Source: Amycolatopsis sacchari (GTDB lineage Bacteria > Actinomycetota > Actinomycetes > Mycobacteriales > Pseudonocardiaceae). Taken from it: a stretch of 64,000 bases of DNA. How positions within the stretch are numbered: the first letter of the stretch is position 1; every line of letters begins with the position of its first letter. This document shows positions 9,126-22,579 of this stretch, piece after piece. The stretch covers positions 279,846 to 343,845 of the forward strand of contig NZ_FORP01000007.1 in NCBI RefSeq assembly GCF_900114035.1, read 5' to 3'. Under the pieces are notes generated by a model that did not search any database, was not told where the DNA came from, and was given only the letters and a program-made list of their open reading frames with translations. The position numbers and the translations under genes were made by a program.

Positions 9126-9941
9126 GTGGACAGCCTGCGCGCGATCGACGAGTGGCCGGTGGACAACGCGTCGGTGGCGGTGGTCGCCGCCGACGGGACC
9201 GTGCTAGGGCAGCACGGTGACCCGGAACGCACGTACCGCCTCGCGTCGGTGACGAAGCTGCTGACGGCCTACACGGCGCACATCGCGATCGAAGAGGGCG
9301 TCGTCGAGCTCGACACACCCGCGGGCCCGGAGGGTTCGACGGTGCGGCACCTGCTCGCCCACACGTCCGGCCTCGCCTTCAACGAACACCGGGCGATGGC
9401 CGCGCCCGGGACGCGGCGGCTGTACTCCAACGCCGGGTTCGAGGTCCTCGCCGACACGCTCGCGGAACACTCGGGCATCCCGTTCGCCGAGTACCAGTCG
9501 GAGGCGCTGTTCGTGCCGCTGGGCATGGCTGCCACGAAACTGGACGGCTCCCCCGCCTCCGGCGCCGTCTCGTGCGTCCGCGACCTGCTCGCGTTCGCGG
9601 CCGAGCTGCAACGGCCCACCCTCCTGGACCCGGCGACGCTGAGCACGGCGACGCAGGTCGCGTTCCCCGGGCTGACCGGGGTGCTGCCGGGGTTCGGGCA
9701 CCAGAAACCGAACGACTGGGGCCTGGGGTTCGAGATCCGCGACTCGAAGAGTCCACATTGGACAGGTGCGGCGTCGTCGCCCCGGACGTTCGGGCATTTC
9801 GGGCAGTCCGGCACTTTCCTCTGGGTGGACCCCGACGCGGGGGCCGCGTGCGTCGCGCTCACCGACCGCGCGTTCGGCCCCTGGGCGGCCGAGGTGTGGC
9901 CCGCTTTCACCGATCGGGTACTGGCAGAACTCACGGCGTGA
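9126..9941 (+). CDS. Serine beta-lactamase-like hydrolase
   Basis: This is a class C beta-lactamase/penicillin-binding-fold hydrolase of 271 aa without a signal peptide, so probably cytoplasmic. It has the nucleophile motif S41-V-T-K44 in RLASVTKLLTAY and the catalytic tyrosine motif LYSNAGFEVL near residue 99. A late HFGQSGT stands in place of the KTG-type motif. HLLAHTSGLAF is also typical. Members of this group act as esterases, DD-peptidases or amide hydrolases; the substrate cannot be read. The GTG at 9126 lies 12 nt after the terminator hairpin. It is a monocistronic gene between the PTS and the trypsin gene. Confidence 0.82.
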   Translation: MDSLRAIDEWPVDNASVAVVAADGTVLGQHGDPERTYRLASVTKLLTAYTAHIAIEEGVVELDTPAGPEGSTVRHLLAHTSGLAFNEHRAMAAPGTRRLYSNAGFEVLADTLAEHSGIPFAEYQSEALFVPLGMAATKLDGSPASGAVSCVRDLLAFAAELQRPTLLDPATLSTATQVAFPGLTGVLPGFGHQKPNDWGLGFEIRDSKSPHWTGAASSPRTFGHFGQSGTFLWVDPDAGAACVALTDRAFGPWAAEVWPAFTDRVLAELTA

Positions 9942-10008
9942 CCCGATCGGGGTGTCTTTCCGCGAACTAGACTTTAGTCGGATTCGCACCCCCCTCCGCG
10001 GCGGTTAG

Positions 10009-11802
<1,794 letters not shown>

Positions 11803-11806
<4 letters not shown>

Positions 11807-12513
11807 GTGCCCGACGGTACCTCCTCGCTGATCGCGCGGAAGTACAGGAAGCGCGGTGCCGTGGTCAGCAGCGGGTAGAAGTCCGGATCGGCCTGCTTCG
11901 CCCCGGGCAGCGGCATCGGCTCGACCAGCTGGTCGACGGCGAACCCGGCCTGCCGCAGCGCGCGGAAGCTCGCGCTGAGCGGGCGCCGGTAGAACCGCAC
12001 CGGCATGGGTCGCCCGGCGACGGTGAACACTTCGTGCACCGGCTCGGTGCGGAAGTAGTCCGGACGGTCGAACCAGTGCCAGTCCTCCGGGTGGTGCACC
12101 GACAGCACGAGCACGCCACCGGGTTCGAGCACCCGCCGCAGCTCGGCGAGCGGCGGACCCCAGTCCTCGAGGTAGTGCAGCACCAGTGACGCGGTGACGA
12201 GGTCGAACGCGTCCGACGGCAGGAAGTCCAGCGGCCGCGCGAGGTCGGCCTGGTGGAACTCGGCCTCGGGGCAGCGTCTCCGCGCGAGCCCGATCATGGT
12301 GGCGCTGAGGTCGATCCCGGTGACCTTCGCACCCCGTTCGACCAACTGCCGGGCGAGGTGGCCGCCCGCGCAGCCGACGTCGAGCACCCGCTTGCCCGCG
12401 ACGTCCCCGGCGAGTTCCAGGATGGCGGGGCGGTCGTAGTAGGCGTTGGTGGCGTTCGTGGCGGAATGCTCGTCGTAGAGGTGACCGAGCTCGTCGTACT
12501 GCGTCTCGGCCAT
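11803..12513 (-). CDS. Class I SAM-dependent methyltransferase
   Basis: This methyltransferase of about 236 aa has the AdoMet motif I VLDVGCAGGHLARQL near residue 43 and GIDLSATMIGLARRR as motif Post-I. Motif II lies in FDLVTASLVLHYLEDW and motif III in VLEPGGVLVLSVHHPE. It resembles UbiE/class I small-molecule methyltransferases; the substrate is unknown. I chose the ATG at 12513, which overlaps the upstream stop as TGATG. A GTG nine bases upstream is possible. It lies between the GrpB-like gene and the 2-hydroxyacid dehydrogenase in one tightly packed operon. Confidence 0.85.
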
Positions 12514-12974
12514 CAGGCGCACCCCAGGATCTCGTCGATGACGTCGTTCTTCGCGTCGGCGTAGTTCTGGCTGTACTTCCAGGTGCGCGAATAGACGTGC
12601 AGGTTGACGTCGGTGTCCGGCCCCTTGAAGGCGCGGTGCTCGTCGTGGCCCGGTTCGCGGATGACCAAGCGGTAGCCCGCGGCTTCAAGCGCGGGCACGT
12701 AGGCGGGTTCGTCGGCAGAGTTGGGGACGACGAGGAGCACGTCGATGATCTGCTTGGCGCACAGGCCCGGCACCGACGTCGAACCGACGTGGTCCAGCGG
12801 CACGACCCGCTTCCCCAGGGCCGAGCGGATGCGGCTAGCCTTACGTTCGTAGAGTTGCGCCCAGCGGGGATCGTAGTCGGCGAGGGTGACGGTCGAGTTC
12901 AGGACCGGTGCCCCGGCGACCCAGATTTCCTGGATCTCACCCTCGGCATAGCTGACGCGTCCGGCGTTCGGCAT
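12513..12974 (-). CDS. GrpB/UPF0157-like protein with internal deletion
   Basis: This 153-aa member of the GrpB (UPF0157) group belongs to the nucleotidyltransferase-like superfamily. The hallmark stretch is LDHVGSTSVPGLCAKQIIDV near residue 60, preceded by DYDPRWAQLYE. In the family, the metal-site strand (here DVNLHVYS) is normally followed by about 35 residues with an FRDxL segment before the final helix. Here DVNLHVYSR runs directly into TWKYSQNYADAK, so that segment is missing in frame. The protein may be non-functional or a divergent short form. The ATG at 12974 is preceded by AGAAGGGA. Confidence 0.78.
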   Translation of the reverse strand: MPNAGRVSYAEGEIQEIWVAGAPVLNSTVTLADYDPRWAQLYERKASRIRSALGKRVVPLDHVGSTSVPGLCAKQIIDVLLVVPNSADEPAYVPALEAAGYRLVIREPGHDEHRAFKGPDTDVNLHVYSRTWKYSQNYADAKNDVIDEILGCA

Positions 12975-13010
12975 GACTGTCCCTTCTGGAAGGCAGTCGG
13001 CCAACGTAGC

Positions 13011-13859
13011 TCAGGCGATCGGCAGCGGCAACACGTTTTCCGTCGCCGCGCGGAGGGCGTTCCGCATCGCCTCGCGGGGGGCCGGGCGGCCCGTGAAGTG
13101 CTCCACCTGGCCGAAAGCCTGGTGCAGCAACATGTCCAGCCCCGTCGCGATCCGGCCGCCGCGGGCCGCGACCGCCTCCGCCAGCGGGGTGGGCCACGGG
13201 TGGTAGACCACGTCGAGCACACACGGCGCCGCCGCCAGCGTGGCCGCGCTGCCCGCGACCGCCGCGGGCGGCACGGTGCTCACGAGCACCGACACGTCCG
13301 ACACGACCTTCGCGAAGTCCACTTCGGACCACGCGAGCACCTCCGGCTCGACCCCGGCACGCTCCGCCGCCGCCACGGCTTCCGCCGCCCGTGCGGGATC
13401 CCGCACCACCAGCCGCACCCGGGCCACGCCCAGTTCGGCGAACGCCACCACCGTCGCCGCCGCCGTGCCGCCCGCGCCGAGGACCAGCCCCGTCGACCCG
13501 GGCTCCGCCGCGAACCCGCCCGCCACGCGCACCGCGCCTACGACGCCGTCGACGTCCGTGCTGTCCGCGAACCACCCGGAATCCCGGCGCACCAGCGTGT
13601 TCGCGGCACCCGCCGCGACCGCACGCGGGCTCGCCTCCGCCGCGAACTCCAGCGCGGCACGCTTGCCCGGCATCGTCACCGACAGCCCAGCCCACTCGGG
13701 CCCCAGTCCCGACACGAAACCGGGCAGCGCCTCGGCGTCCACCTCGATGCGCTCGTAGCTCCAGCCGGTCAGCCCGAGCGCCCGGTACGCGGCTTCGTGC
13801 AGCACCGGGGACAGCGAATGCGCGATCGGCTTGCCCAGTACGGCCGCCCTAGTACGCAC
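13011..13859 (-). CDS. aroE: Shikimate dehydrogenase
   Basis: AroE reduces 3-dehydroshikimate to shikimate with NADPH. The 282-aa product has the substrate-binding serines in KPIAHSLSPVLHEAAY near residue 12 and the catalytic lysine in VTMPGKRAA near 65. DSTDVDGVVGA follows near 100, then the nucleotide-binding VLGAGGTAAATVVAFAELG near 125 and GLDMLLHQA near 240. The GTG at 13859 lies inside the end of mltG (11-nt overlap), so it is translationally coupled. In most actinobacteria the next gene would be the prepilin peptidase and aroC. Here those genes are about 10 kb away. Confidence 0.93.
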   Translation of the reverse strand: MRTRAAVLGKPIAHSLSPVLHEAAYRALGLTGWSYERIEVDAEALPGFVSGLGPEWAGLSVTMPGKRAALEFAAEASPRAVAAGAANTLVRRDSGWFADSTDVDGVVGAVRVAGGFAAEPGSTGLVLGAGGTAAATVVAFAELGVARVRLVVRDPARAAEAVAAAERAGVEPEVLAWSEVDFAKVVSDVSVLVSTVPPAAVAGSAATLAAAPCVLDVVYHPWPTPLAEAVAARGGRIATGLDMLLHQAFGQVEHFTGRPAPREAMRNALRAATENVLPLPIA

Positions 13860-15393
13860 CGCGCTGCCTCGCCAGGTCCTTGTTCCGGTTGTGCTCCGGC
13901 AGCGTCGCCGCGAAGCACGACAACCCGTTCTTCTCGCACTTGACGAAGAAGAACCAGTCGCCCTCCGTCGGGCGCAGCGCCGCCTGGATGGCGTCCGCGC
14001 TCGGCGAACCGATCGGGGTGGGAGGCAGCCCGTTCGTCGTGTAGGTGTTGTAGGCCCCGGGCCGCTGGCGATCCGCGTCCGTGGTGGTCACGACCGGCTT
14101 GTCGAGCAGGTAGTTCACCGTCGAGTCCAGCTGCAGCCGCTGGTTCTGCCCGAGCCGGTTGTAGATGACGCGGGAGATCTTGCCGAAGTCCGCGCTCACG
14201 CCCTCCCGTTCGACCAGCGAGGCGATCGTCAGCACCTGGTACGGGTTCTCCCCCTGCACCGAGGTCGACGCCGCCAGGCCCGCCGCCTGGACCTTGGTCG
14301 CCGAGCTCTTCAGCACGAACCCGAGCAGCTCCTGCGCGCTCCAGCCGGGCTTGACGTCGTACACGCCCGGCGCCACGAGACCTTCGATCCGGCGCGGATC
14401 GGTGCTCTTGCCCGCGACGCTCGCGGCCCAGTCCGGCACGCCCATCGCCGCGAGGTCGGCCGACGCCGCCGTCTTACGCAGGTCGTCGGTGGACACGCAC
14501 GTGCTCTTCCCGTTGAGGTCCGCGCACGAAGCCTTGGACAGCAGGCTGAACACGCCCGGGGTCACAGTGCCGTCGGGCTGCGTGATGTCGTCGAGCTGGG
14601 TGCCGGCGCGGACCTGCAGCACACCCACGCGTGCGTCCGCCGACGTCAGCTTCGCGACGGCCGCCGCACCGGACATCTTCGTCTTCATCACGTAGTAGCC
14701 CGGCTGGAGGCTCAGCACCTTCGTGTTGTCCTCGCTGGCCTTCACGAACGCCTTCGCGCTCGCCACCACGCCCGCGTTCATCAGCTCGGCGCCGATCGCG
14801 TTCGTCGAGTCGCCCTGGCCGATCTCGATCACGACGTCGCCTTCGCCGCTGCCGTCGTAGTCGGCGTAGCCGAAGACCTTGTCGATGCCGTACCAGGCGC
14901 CCGCGCCGATCAACGCGATCACGGCCAGCGCGGCGACCCACCGGAACATCCGGCGGCCCCGGCCGGCCCGCTTCGGCCGCTCGTCCTCGTCGTCGGGCGG
15001 CTCGATGTACTCCGGCTCGGCCCGCTCGTCCTCCGGGTAGTCGTCGGCGTAATCGCCGTCGTAGTCGTCCTCGGCGTACTCCTCGGCTTCCTCGCCGTCG
15101 TAGTCGTCCTCGTAGTACTCGTAGTCCTGGACGGGGATGACGTCGGTCGGCGTGTCGTCCGGCGGGATCTGCCGCGGGCGCGGCCGCCGCGGGGGCACCG
15201 GGCGGTCGTCGAACAGGTCCAGCCCGTGGTCGGCCTGCGGAGGACGGCGCACCGGCGGCCGGCGCACGGGCGGCGGCTCCTGCGGCACCGGCCGGGCGTG
15301 CCGCGGCGGCAGGTTGCGGGGCAGGGGCGGAGGCGGCGGCCCCGGGCGGCGCCGGCGCCCGCCGGGCGGCAACGGCGGAAGCTCGGAGCTCAC
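13849..15393 (-). CDS. mltG: Endolytic murein transglycosylase MltG
   Basis: MltG cuts nascent glycan strands in the membrane and is thought to set their length. The 514-aa product has a cytoplasmic N-terminal tail of about 148 residues that is rich in proline and then in Asp/Glu/Tyr. A single membrane segment follows at about 151-168. The LysM-like region and YceG catalytic domain come next, with the presumed catalytic glutamate E395 in ASLVEREG and later [11 protein letters not shown]. The long acidic tail is characteristic of actinobacterial MltG. It overlaps ruvX (4 nt) and aroE (11 nt). Confidence 0.93.
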   Translation of the reverse strand: MSSELPPLPPGGRRRRPGPPPPPLPRNLPPRHARPVPQEPPPVRRPPVRRPPQADHGLDLFDDRPVPPRRPRPRQIPPDDTPTDVIPVQDYEYYEDDYDGEEAEEYAEDDYDGDYADDYPEDERAEPEYIEPPDDEDERPKRAGRGRRMFRWVAALAVIALIGAGAWYGIDKVFGYADYDGSGEGDVVIEIGQGDSTNAIGAELMNAGVVASAKAFVKASEDNTKVLSLQPGYYVMKTKMSGAAAVAKLTSADARVGVLQVRAGTQLDDITQPDGTVTPGVFSLLSKASCADLNGKSTCVSTDDLRKTAASADLAAMGVPDWAASVAGKSTDPRRIEGLVAPGVYDVKPGWSAQELLGFVLKSSATKVQAAGLAASTSVQGENPYQVLTIASLVEREGVSADFGKISRVIYNRLGQNQRLQLDSTVNYLLDKPVVTTTDADRQRPGAYNTYTTNGLPPTPIGSPSADAIQAALRPTEGDWFFFVKCEKNGLSCFAATLPEHNRNKDLARQRGAY

Positions 15394-15877
15394 GATCGGC
15401 CCTCCCGCGCCAGGTGTGCGGCCCGGCCGTCGAGCCAGCCCTGCAGGATCTCCACCGCGGCGGCCTGGTCGACCACCGCGCGCTGCTTGCGTCCCTTGAC
15501 GCCTCGCTGCGACAGCATGCGGGCCGCGCTGACCGTGGTCAAGCGCTCGTCGGCCAACCGTACCGGGACCGGGGCGATCCGCCCGGCGAGCTTTCCGGCG
15601 TAGGCAACGGCGATCTCGGCGGCCTGGCCGTGCCGGTCCGCGAGCGTCCTCGGCAGGCCCACGATCACCTCCACCACCTCGTGCTCGGAGACGAGGCCGG
15701 CCAGCTGGTCGAGGTCACTGTCACTGTGCGCATCACGCGACAGGGTAACGAGGGGGGACGCGAGCACCGGGGCGGGATCGCTCAGCGCGACCCCGACCCG
15801 GACGGACCCGACATCCACGGCGAGACGGCGGCCGGCCCCGGGATCGGACTCCCCGGGCCGGTCGGCGGTGCGGGCGG

Positions 15878-15881
<4 letters not shown>
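15390..15881 (-). CDS. ruvX: RuvX/YqgF Holliday-junction resolvase-like protein
   Basis: YqgF-family RNase H-fold protein of 163 aa. The family is implicated in pre-16S rRNA 5' processing and was proposed as a Holliday junction resolvase. It has [16 protein letters not shown] near residue 20 (catalytic Asp), [12 protein letters not shown] near 74, the LADERLTT segment near 108 and [13 protein letters not shown] near the end (catalytic Asp). The GTG at 15881 overlaps the alaS stop (GTGA). The order alaS-ruvX-mltG-aroE is the standard actinobacterial one. Confidence 0.93.
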
Positions 15882-18538
<2,657 letters not shown>

Positions 18539-18631
18539 TGTCTTTCCTACGAAGGCTGGGGCGGCGGGGCGGGACCCCGCCGGAGTTTCCGGGACGCGGC
18601 GACGGCGGAGAGCGGAAGTGCGGGAAAGCGC

Positions 18632-18928
18632 TCAGCCCTCCGCCCGGCGCGCTCGCGCCGGGCGCGCGGCGTGCCGGCCCGCCGCCGGCCGCGGGGCGGG
18701 CACACCCGACCGCTGCTCCACCATGTCCCGCAGCTCCTGTTCCCGTTCGCTCATCCCGGCGCGGATGTCGGCGCCGAACGAACCGATGGCGCCCGCCAGC
18801 TCCTGCACCGCGTCACCGAGGTTGGCGGCCAGCCCGGCGGGCGTGGCCTGGCGGGCCGTGCGGCCCGCCTTGCGGGTGACCGCGACACCCGCCGCGACAC
18901 CCACTCCCAGCCAGAATAGCCGCTTCAT
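18632..18928 (-). CDS. Small membrane-anchored protein (DUF6167-like)
   Basis: This 98-aa protein has one N-terminal hydrophobic segment (LFWLGVGVAAGVAVT), then a charged helix (SEREQELRDMVEQ) and an Arg/Ala-rich tail. It matches the small conserved proteins found between alaS and the DUF948 gene in actinobacteria; their function is unknown. The ATG overlaps the stop of the upstream gene (ATGA, 18925-18928), so the two are coupled. Confidence 0.75.
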   Translation of the reverse strand: MKRLFWLGVGVAAGVAVTRKAGRTARQATPAGLAANLGDAVQELAGAIGSFGADIRAGMSEREQELRDMVEQRSGVPAPRPAAGRHAARPARARRAEG

Positions 18929-19335
18929 GACCTGCCGCTCCCCCGGTTGCGGCGGCGCGAGTGCTTGCCGTCCACCTCGCCCTTGGCCTTGCGGCGGGCG
19001 CGGATGGCCTTGCTGACGCCGTAGGACAGCGCGGCGGTCTTCACCAGCGGGCCGCCGAGGGTCGCGGTGAACACCGACGACAGCGCCGAGACGTTGCCGC
19101 TGACCGCCTGCGCGTTCGCGGTGATCCCGTCCACGCGCTCCAGCTGCGTGTTCACGTGGGTGATGGTCTCGTTGGCCCCGACGAGGATCGGGTCCGAGTT
19201 CTCGTGCGCCTTGCGGATCGCGATGGTCGCCTCGTCCAGGGTGCGGCCGAGCTTGAGCAACGGGATCGCCAGCAGCAGCACCAACAGCACGAATGCACCA
19301 GCGGCGATCAGCGCGGCGATCTGCCCTGCCGACAC
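18925..19335 (-). CDS. DUF948-type membrane-anchored protein
   Basis: This 136-aa protein has an N-terminal transmembrane helix (AALIAAGAFVLLVLLLAIPL), then an amphipathic, probably coiled-coil section with TLDEATIAIRKAHENSDPIL, and a strongly basic C-terminus. This is the DUF948 architecture, commonly located upstream of alaS in actinobacteria and of unknown function. The GTG at 19335 follows GGAGGTCCT closely. It overlaps the next small gene by 4 nt. Confidence 0.82.
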   Translation of the reverse strand: MSAGQIAALIAAGAFVLLVLLLAIPLLKLGRTLDEATIAIRKAHENSDPILVGANETITHVNTQLERVDGITANAQAVSGNVSALSSVFTATLGGPLVKTAALSYGVSKAIRARRKAKGEVDGKHSRRRNRGSGRS

Positions 19336-19405
19336 AGGACCTCCTTCAAGGGGCGACGGCGTGAATGCCGGTCAGGCTACCGTGCTGCCGCGCTTCCGGC
19401 CCGGG

Positions 19406-20254
19406 CTACCCCTGGCGTGTCCCGTAGTAGAGGGTGGCCATGTCCTCGTCCGCGTGCCCGGCGTCCACCGCGGCCTCCAGGTGCGCCAGCGCCGCGCGCA
19501 CGCTGCCGAGGTCGACCCCCTCGCCCGCGGCGTCGAGGACCAGCCGCGCGTCCTTCGCGGCGTGCCGGGCGGCGAACGACAGCGGGTACTCCCCCGAGAT
19601 CATCGCGCCACCCTTGGCGTGGGCGTACGGGGAGTCGAGCGCGCCGCCGGAAATGGCGTCCAGGAACAGCTTCGGGTCCACCCCCAGCTCCCCGGCCAGT
19701 GCCACGCTCTCCGCGGTCGCGTTGGTCAGGGCGAGCACCCACGCGTTGGCGACGAGCTTGAGCCTGCTGCCCGCGCCCGCCGGGCCGAGCCACACGGTGC
19801 GGGAGCCGATGGCGTCGAAGACCGGCGCGCAACGCTCGCGCAGCTCCTCCGGACCTGAGGCGAGCACGACGAGCTTGCCCTGCTCGGCGGGCTGTTTCGT
19901 GCCCAGCACGGGCGCGTCGACGAAGGCGACCCCGGCCTTGTCGGCGAGCGCGGCGAGCCTTTCGGTCCACTCGACACCCACGGTGCTGGCCTGGATCCAC
20001 ACCGGGACGTCGGTCAGCGCGGCCTCGGCCACCTCGTGCACGACGGGCCCGTCGGCGAGCATGGTGAGCGCGAAGTCGGCTCCGGCCACCGCGTCCTGAG
20101 GGGTGTCCGCGATCTCGACGCCGTGCTCCGCGAGCGGTTCCGCCTTCTCGCGGCTGCGGTTCCAGGCACGCACGCGCAGCCCGGCGGCGGCGAGGTTCGC
20201 CGCCATCGGCGCGCCCATGATCCCGGTTCCCAGCACGGCCACGGTGTCGGTCAT
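19406..20254 (-). CDS. NAD(P)-dependent beta-hydroxyacid dehydrogenase family protein
   Basis: This 282-aa reductase of the 3-hydroxyisobutyrate/tartronate-semialdehyde/glyoxylate reductase group has the N-terminal Rossmann motif VLGTGIMGAPMAANLAAAG and the catalytic lysine in GSRLKLVANAWVLA near residue 170. The substrate-site stretch VDAPVLGTKQPAEQGKL lies near 118. The actual substrate is not predictable. The ATG at 20254 follows AGGAGGCGCTGG. It is probably a single-gene unit read from its own promoter, which contains an 18-bp palindrome. The longer in-frame start (MRRRW) has no better ribosome site. Confidence 0.85.
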   Translation of the reverse strand: MTDTVAVLGTGIMGAPMAANLAAAGLRVRAWNRSREKAEPLAEHGVEIADTPQDAVAGADFALTMLADGPVVHEVAEAALTDVPVWIQASTVGVEWTERLAALADKAGVAFVDAPVLGTKQPAEQGKLVVLASGPEELRERCAPVFDAIGSRTVWLGPAGAGSRLKLVANAWVLALTNATAESVALAGELGVDPKLFLDAISGGALDSPYAHAKGGAMISGEYPLSFAARHAAKDARLVLDAAGEGVDLGSVRAALAHLEAAVDAGHADEDMATLYYGTRQG

Positions 20255-20276
20255 CCAGCGCCTCCTCAAGTCCTCG

Positions 20277-20294
20277 CGTATAGGTCGTTATACG
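20277..20294. promoter_or_regulatory. 18-bp palindrome upstream of the reductase gene
   Basis: CGTATA-GGTCGT-TATACG is an inverted repeat with perfect 6-bp arms, 23 nt upstream of the start codon at 20254. It also lies just after the rarA stop codon. It resembles an operator (GntR or TetR style). No regulator gene is adjacent. Confidence 0.45.
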
Positions 20295-20298
20295 GGGA

Positions 20299-21660
20299 TC
20301 ACTCCCCGCGAACGGTCCGGCGCAGCCGGGGTACCCGTTCCGCGAGCGTTCGCTCGGCCCCGCGCTGGGTCGGGTGGTAGTAGTCACGGCCGACGAGCTC
20401 GTCCGGCGGGTACTGCTGCGGCAGCACGCCCTCCGGCACGTCGTGCGGGTAGCGGTACCCCTGGGCGTTGCCGAGCTTGGCGGCGCCCGCGTAGTGCCCG
20501 TCGCGCAGGTGCGGCGGCACGGTCCCGATCCGGCCGGCGCGCACGTCCGCCAGCGCCGCGTCGATCCCCGTCACCACCGCGTTCGACTTCGGCGCGGTGG
20601 CCAGGTGGATGGTGGCCTGCGCCAGCGCGAGACGGCCCTCGGGCATGCCGATGAACTGCACCGCGTGCGCGGCGGCGACGGCCGCCTGCAGCGCGGTCGG
20701 GTCGGCGAGGCCGATGTCCTCGCTGGCGTGCACGACGAGGCGGCGCGCGAGGAACCGCGGGTCCTCCCCGGCCTCGATCATCCGCGCCAGGTAGTGCAGC
20801 GCGGCGTCCACATCGGACCCGCGGATCGACTTGATGAACGCGCTGATCACGTCGTAGTGCTGGTCGCCGTCGCGGTCGTAGCGCACCGCGGCCTTGTCCA
20901 CGGTCGCCTCGACGGTGGCGAGGTCGATCGTGCGGTGCTCCGTGGCCGCCGCCGCGTCCGCCGCGGCCTCCAGCGCGGTGAGCGCCCGGCGCGCGTCCCC
21001 GGAGGCCAGCCGTACCAGGTGTTCCTCGGCCTCCTCGGTCAGCTCCAGCTCGCCGCCCAGGCCGCGTTCGTCGGCCAGTGCGCGGCGGATCAGCTCACGC
21101 ACGTCGTCGTCGGTCAGCGGGCGCAGCTGCAGCACCAGCGAACGCGACAGCAGCGGCGAGACGACCGAGAACGACGGGTTCTCCGTGGTGGCGGCGACGA
21201 GCAGCACCGTGCGGTCCTCGACCGCGCCCAGCAGCGCGTCCTGCTGGGTCTTGGAAAACCGGTGCACCTCGTCGATGAACAGCACGGTGTTCTCGGCGTT
21301 GTACATCCGGCGGCGGCGGGCTTCCTCGATGACCCCGCGCACCTCCTTGACGCCCGCCGACAACGCCGAGAGCGCCACGAACCGGCGGCCCGTGGCGGTG
21401 GAGACCAGGTTCGCCAGCGTCGTCTTGCCCGTGCCGGGCGGGCCGTAGAGCAGGACCGACGCCGGTGCGGCACCCTCGACGAGCCGCCGCAGCGGCGCGC
21501 CCTCGCGCAGCAGGTGCTGCTGGCCCACCACCTCGTCCAGCGTCCGCGGCCGCATGCGCACCGCGAGCGGGGAACCCGGCGGCACGACCGGCTCCGGCGG
21601 CGCCCCGACCGGATCGGGGCGCTCCAGATCCGGGTTCACAGTGAAGAGTTCGTCCTGCAC
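20299..21660 (-). CDS. rarA: Replication-associated recombination protein RarA (MgsA)
   Basis: This AAA+ ATPase of 453 aa acts at stalled replication forks. It has Walker [14 protein letters not shown] near residue 73, Walker [11 protein letters not shown] near 125, sensor I in ATTENPSF and the arginine-finger region SPLLSRS. The C-terminal MgsA domain includes [20 protein letters not shown] and [11 protein letters not shown]. Length is normal. The GTG start at 21660 lies within the 3' end of the upstream hydrolase gene (25-nt overlap in another frame). Confidence 0.95.
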   Translation of the reverse strand: MQDELFTVNPDLERPDPVGAPPEPVVPPGSPLAVRMRPRTLDEVVGQQHLLREGAPLRRLVEGAAPASVLLYGPPGTGKTTLANLVSTATGRRFVALSALSAGVKEVRGVIEEARRRRMYNAENTVLFIDEVHRFSKTQQDALLGAVEDRTVLLVAATTENPSFSVVSPLLSRSLVLQLRPLTDDDVRELIRRALADERGLGGELELTEEAEEHLVRLASGDARRALTALEAAADAAAATEHRTIDLATVEATVDKAAVRYDRDGDQHYDVISAFIKSIRGSDVDAALHYLARMIEAGEDPRFLARRLVVHASEDIGLADPTALQAAVAAAHAVQFIGMPEGRLALAQATIHLATAPKSNAVVTGIDAALADVRAGRIGTVPPHLRDGHYAGAAKLGNAQGYRYPHDVPEGVLPQQYPPDELVGRDYYHPTQRGAERTLAERVPRLRRTVRGE

Positions 21661-22514
21661 TCCTCCACGTTAACGGGGACCTCCGACACTGTTTGCGAGC
21701 GCCAGGTCAGGTACGACTGCTTGGCCGAGGCGGCCATGATGCCCGCGGCGTAGGGCAGCAGGTCGCGGCCCCGCCGCCACAGCCACGGCACCCCCTTCAC
21801 CACGAGCCAGCCCACGTGGTCGATCGTGCGCGGCCGCACGCCGCCCGAGCACACCAGGCTGACCGGCTCCGGCACGGCGATCCCCGCGCCCGCCAGCAGC
21901 TCGGTGAGCCCGCGCGCGAGCAGGCGGTGCCCCAGCTCCGAGGGGTGCAGGCGGTCCACGCTCCACGCCGACAGGTCGTAGGCGCCCGGCACCGCCCCCA
22001 GGTCGAGGCACGGCACCCCGTGCCGGCGCACGACCCCGTCCACGGCGGCGTTCAGCTCGTCGATGCGGGACTTCAGCGCCCGGTGGAGCGGGCCGGGCAG
22101 CCGGAACACGCGGCCGTGGTCGTGGAAGCGCACGGGCACCACCACCGCCCCGGCCGCGGTCAGCGTCGTCACGACGTGGTCGAGGTCGGCGGCGACCGAG
22201 GCGGCGTCGAAGTCCGAGCGCAGGGTGTCGTTCATGCCGGCGATCACCACCGCCACGTCGGGCCGGTGCGCGGCCGCCGCGGGCACCTGTTCGTAGCGCA
22301 CGCACCGCAGGCGCGCACCGGTGAAGGAGGTGTTGAGGTAGCCCTCGGGCGCCACGGCCAGCGCCTGCGCGACGAACGGGCCGACACCGCGCCAGCCGCG
22401 GCCGGGCACCGGGTCGCCGAGCCCCACGGCGGTCGAGTCACCGAGCACGGCCAGGCGCCGCACCCGTCGGGGCATCGCTTCGGTCGGGGGGATCTGCTCG
22501 CTCAGCGCGGTCAC
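21636..22514 (-). CDS. SGNH/GDSL-type esterase
   Basis: This 292-aa SGNH hydrolase has block [14 protein letters not shown] near residue 22 (catalytic Ser), block [11 protein letters not shown] near 93 (Asn) and the late [14 protein letters not shown] near 188 (Asp and His). No signal peptide is seen, so it is likely cytoplasmic. The C-terminal 80 residues, which include [21 protein letters not shown], are typical of actinobacterial SGNH proteins near rarA. I chose the GTG at 22514. The frame remains open upstream through the next gene, but that part is an antisense artefact. The 3' end overlaps rarA by 25 nt. Confidence 0.85.
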   Translation of the reverse strand: MTALSEQIPPTEAMPRRVRRLAVLGDSTAVGLGDPVPGRGWRGVGPFVAQALAVAPEGYLNTSFTGARLRCVRYEQVPAAAAHRPDVAVVIAGMNDTLRSDFDAASVAADLDHVVTTLTAAGAVVVPVRFHDHGRVFRLPGPLHRALKSRIDELNAAVDGVVRRHGVPCLDLGAVPGAYDLSAWSVDRLHPSELGHRLLARGLTELLAGAGIAVPEPVSLVCSGGVRPRTIDHVGWLVVKGVPWLWRRGRDLLPYAAGIMAASAKQSYLTWRSQTVSEVPVNVEECRTNSSL

Positions 22515-22579
22515 GCCTACAGAGGCTCGGACACGCAGGCTCACCGCGGGTGAGCGCCGGGTAACGAGGCCGGGATGTT

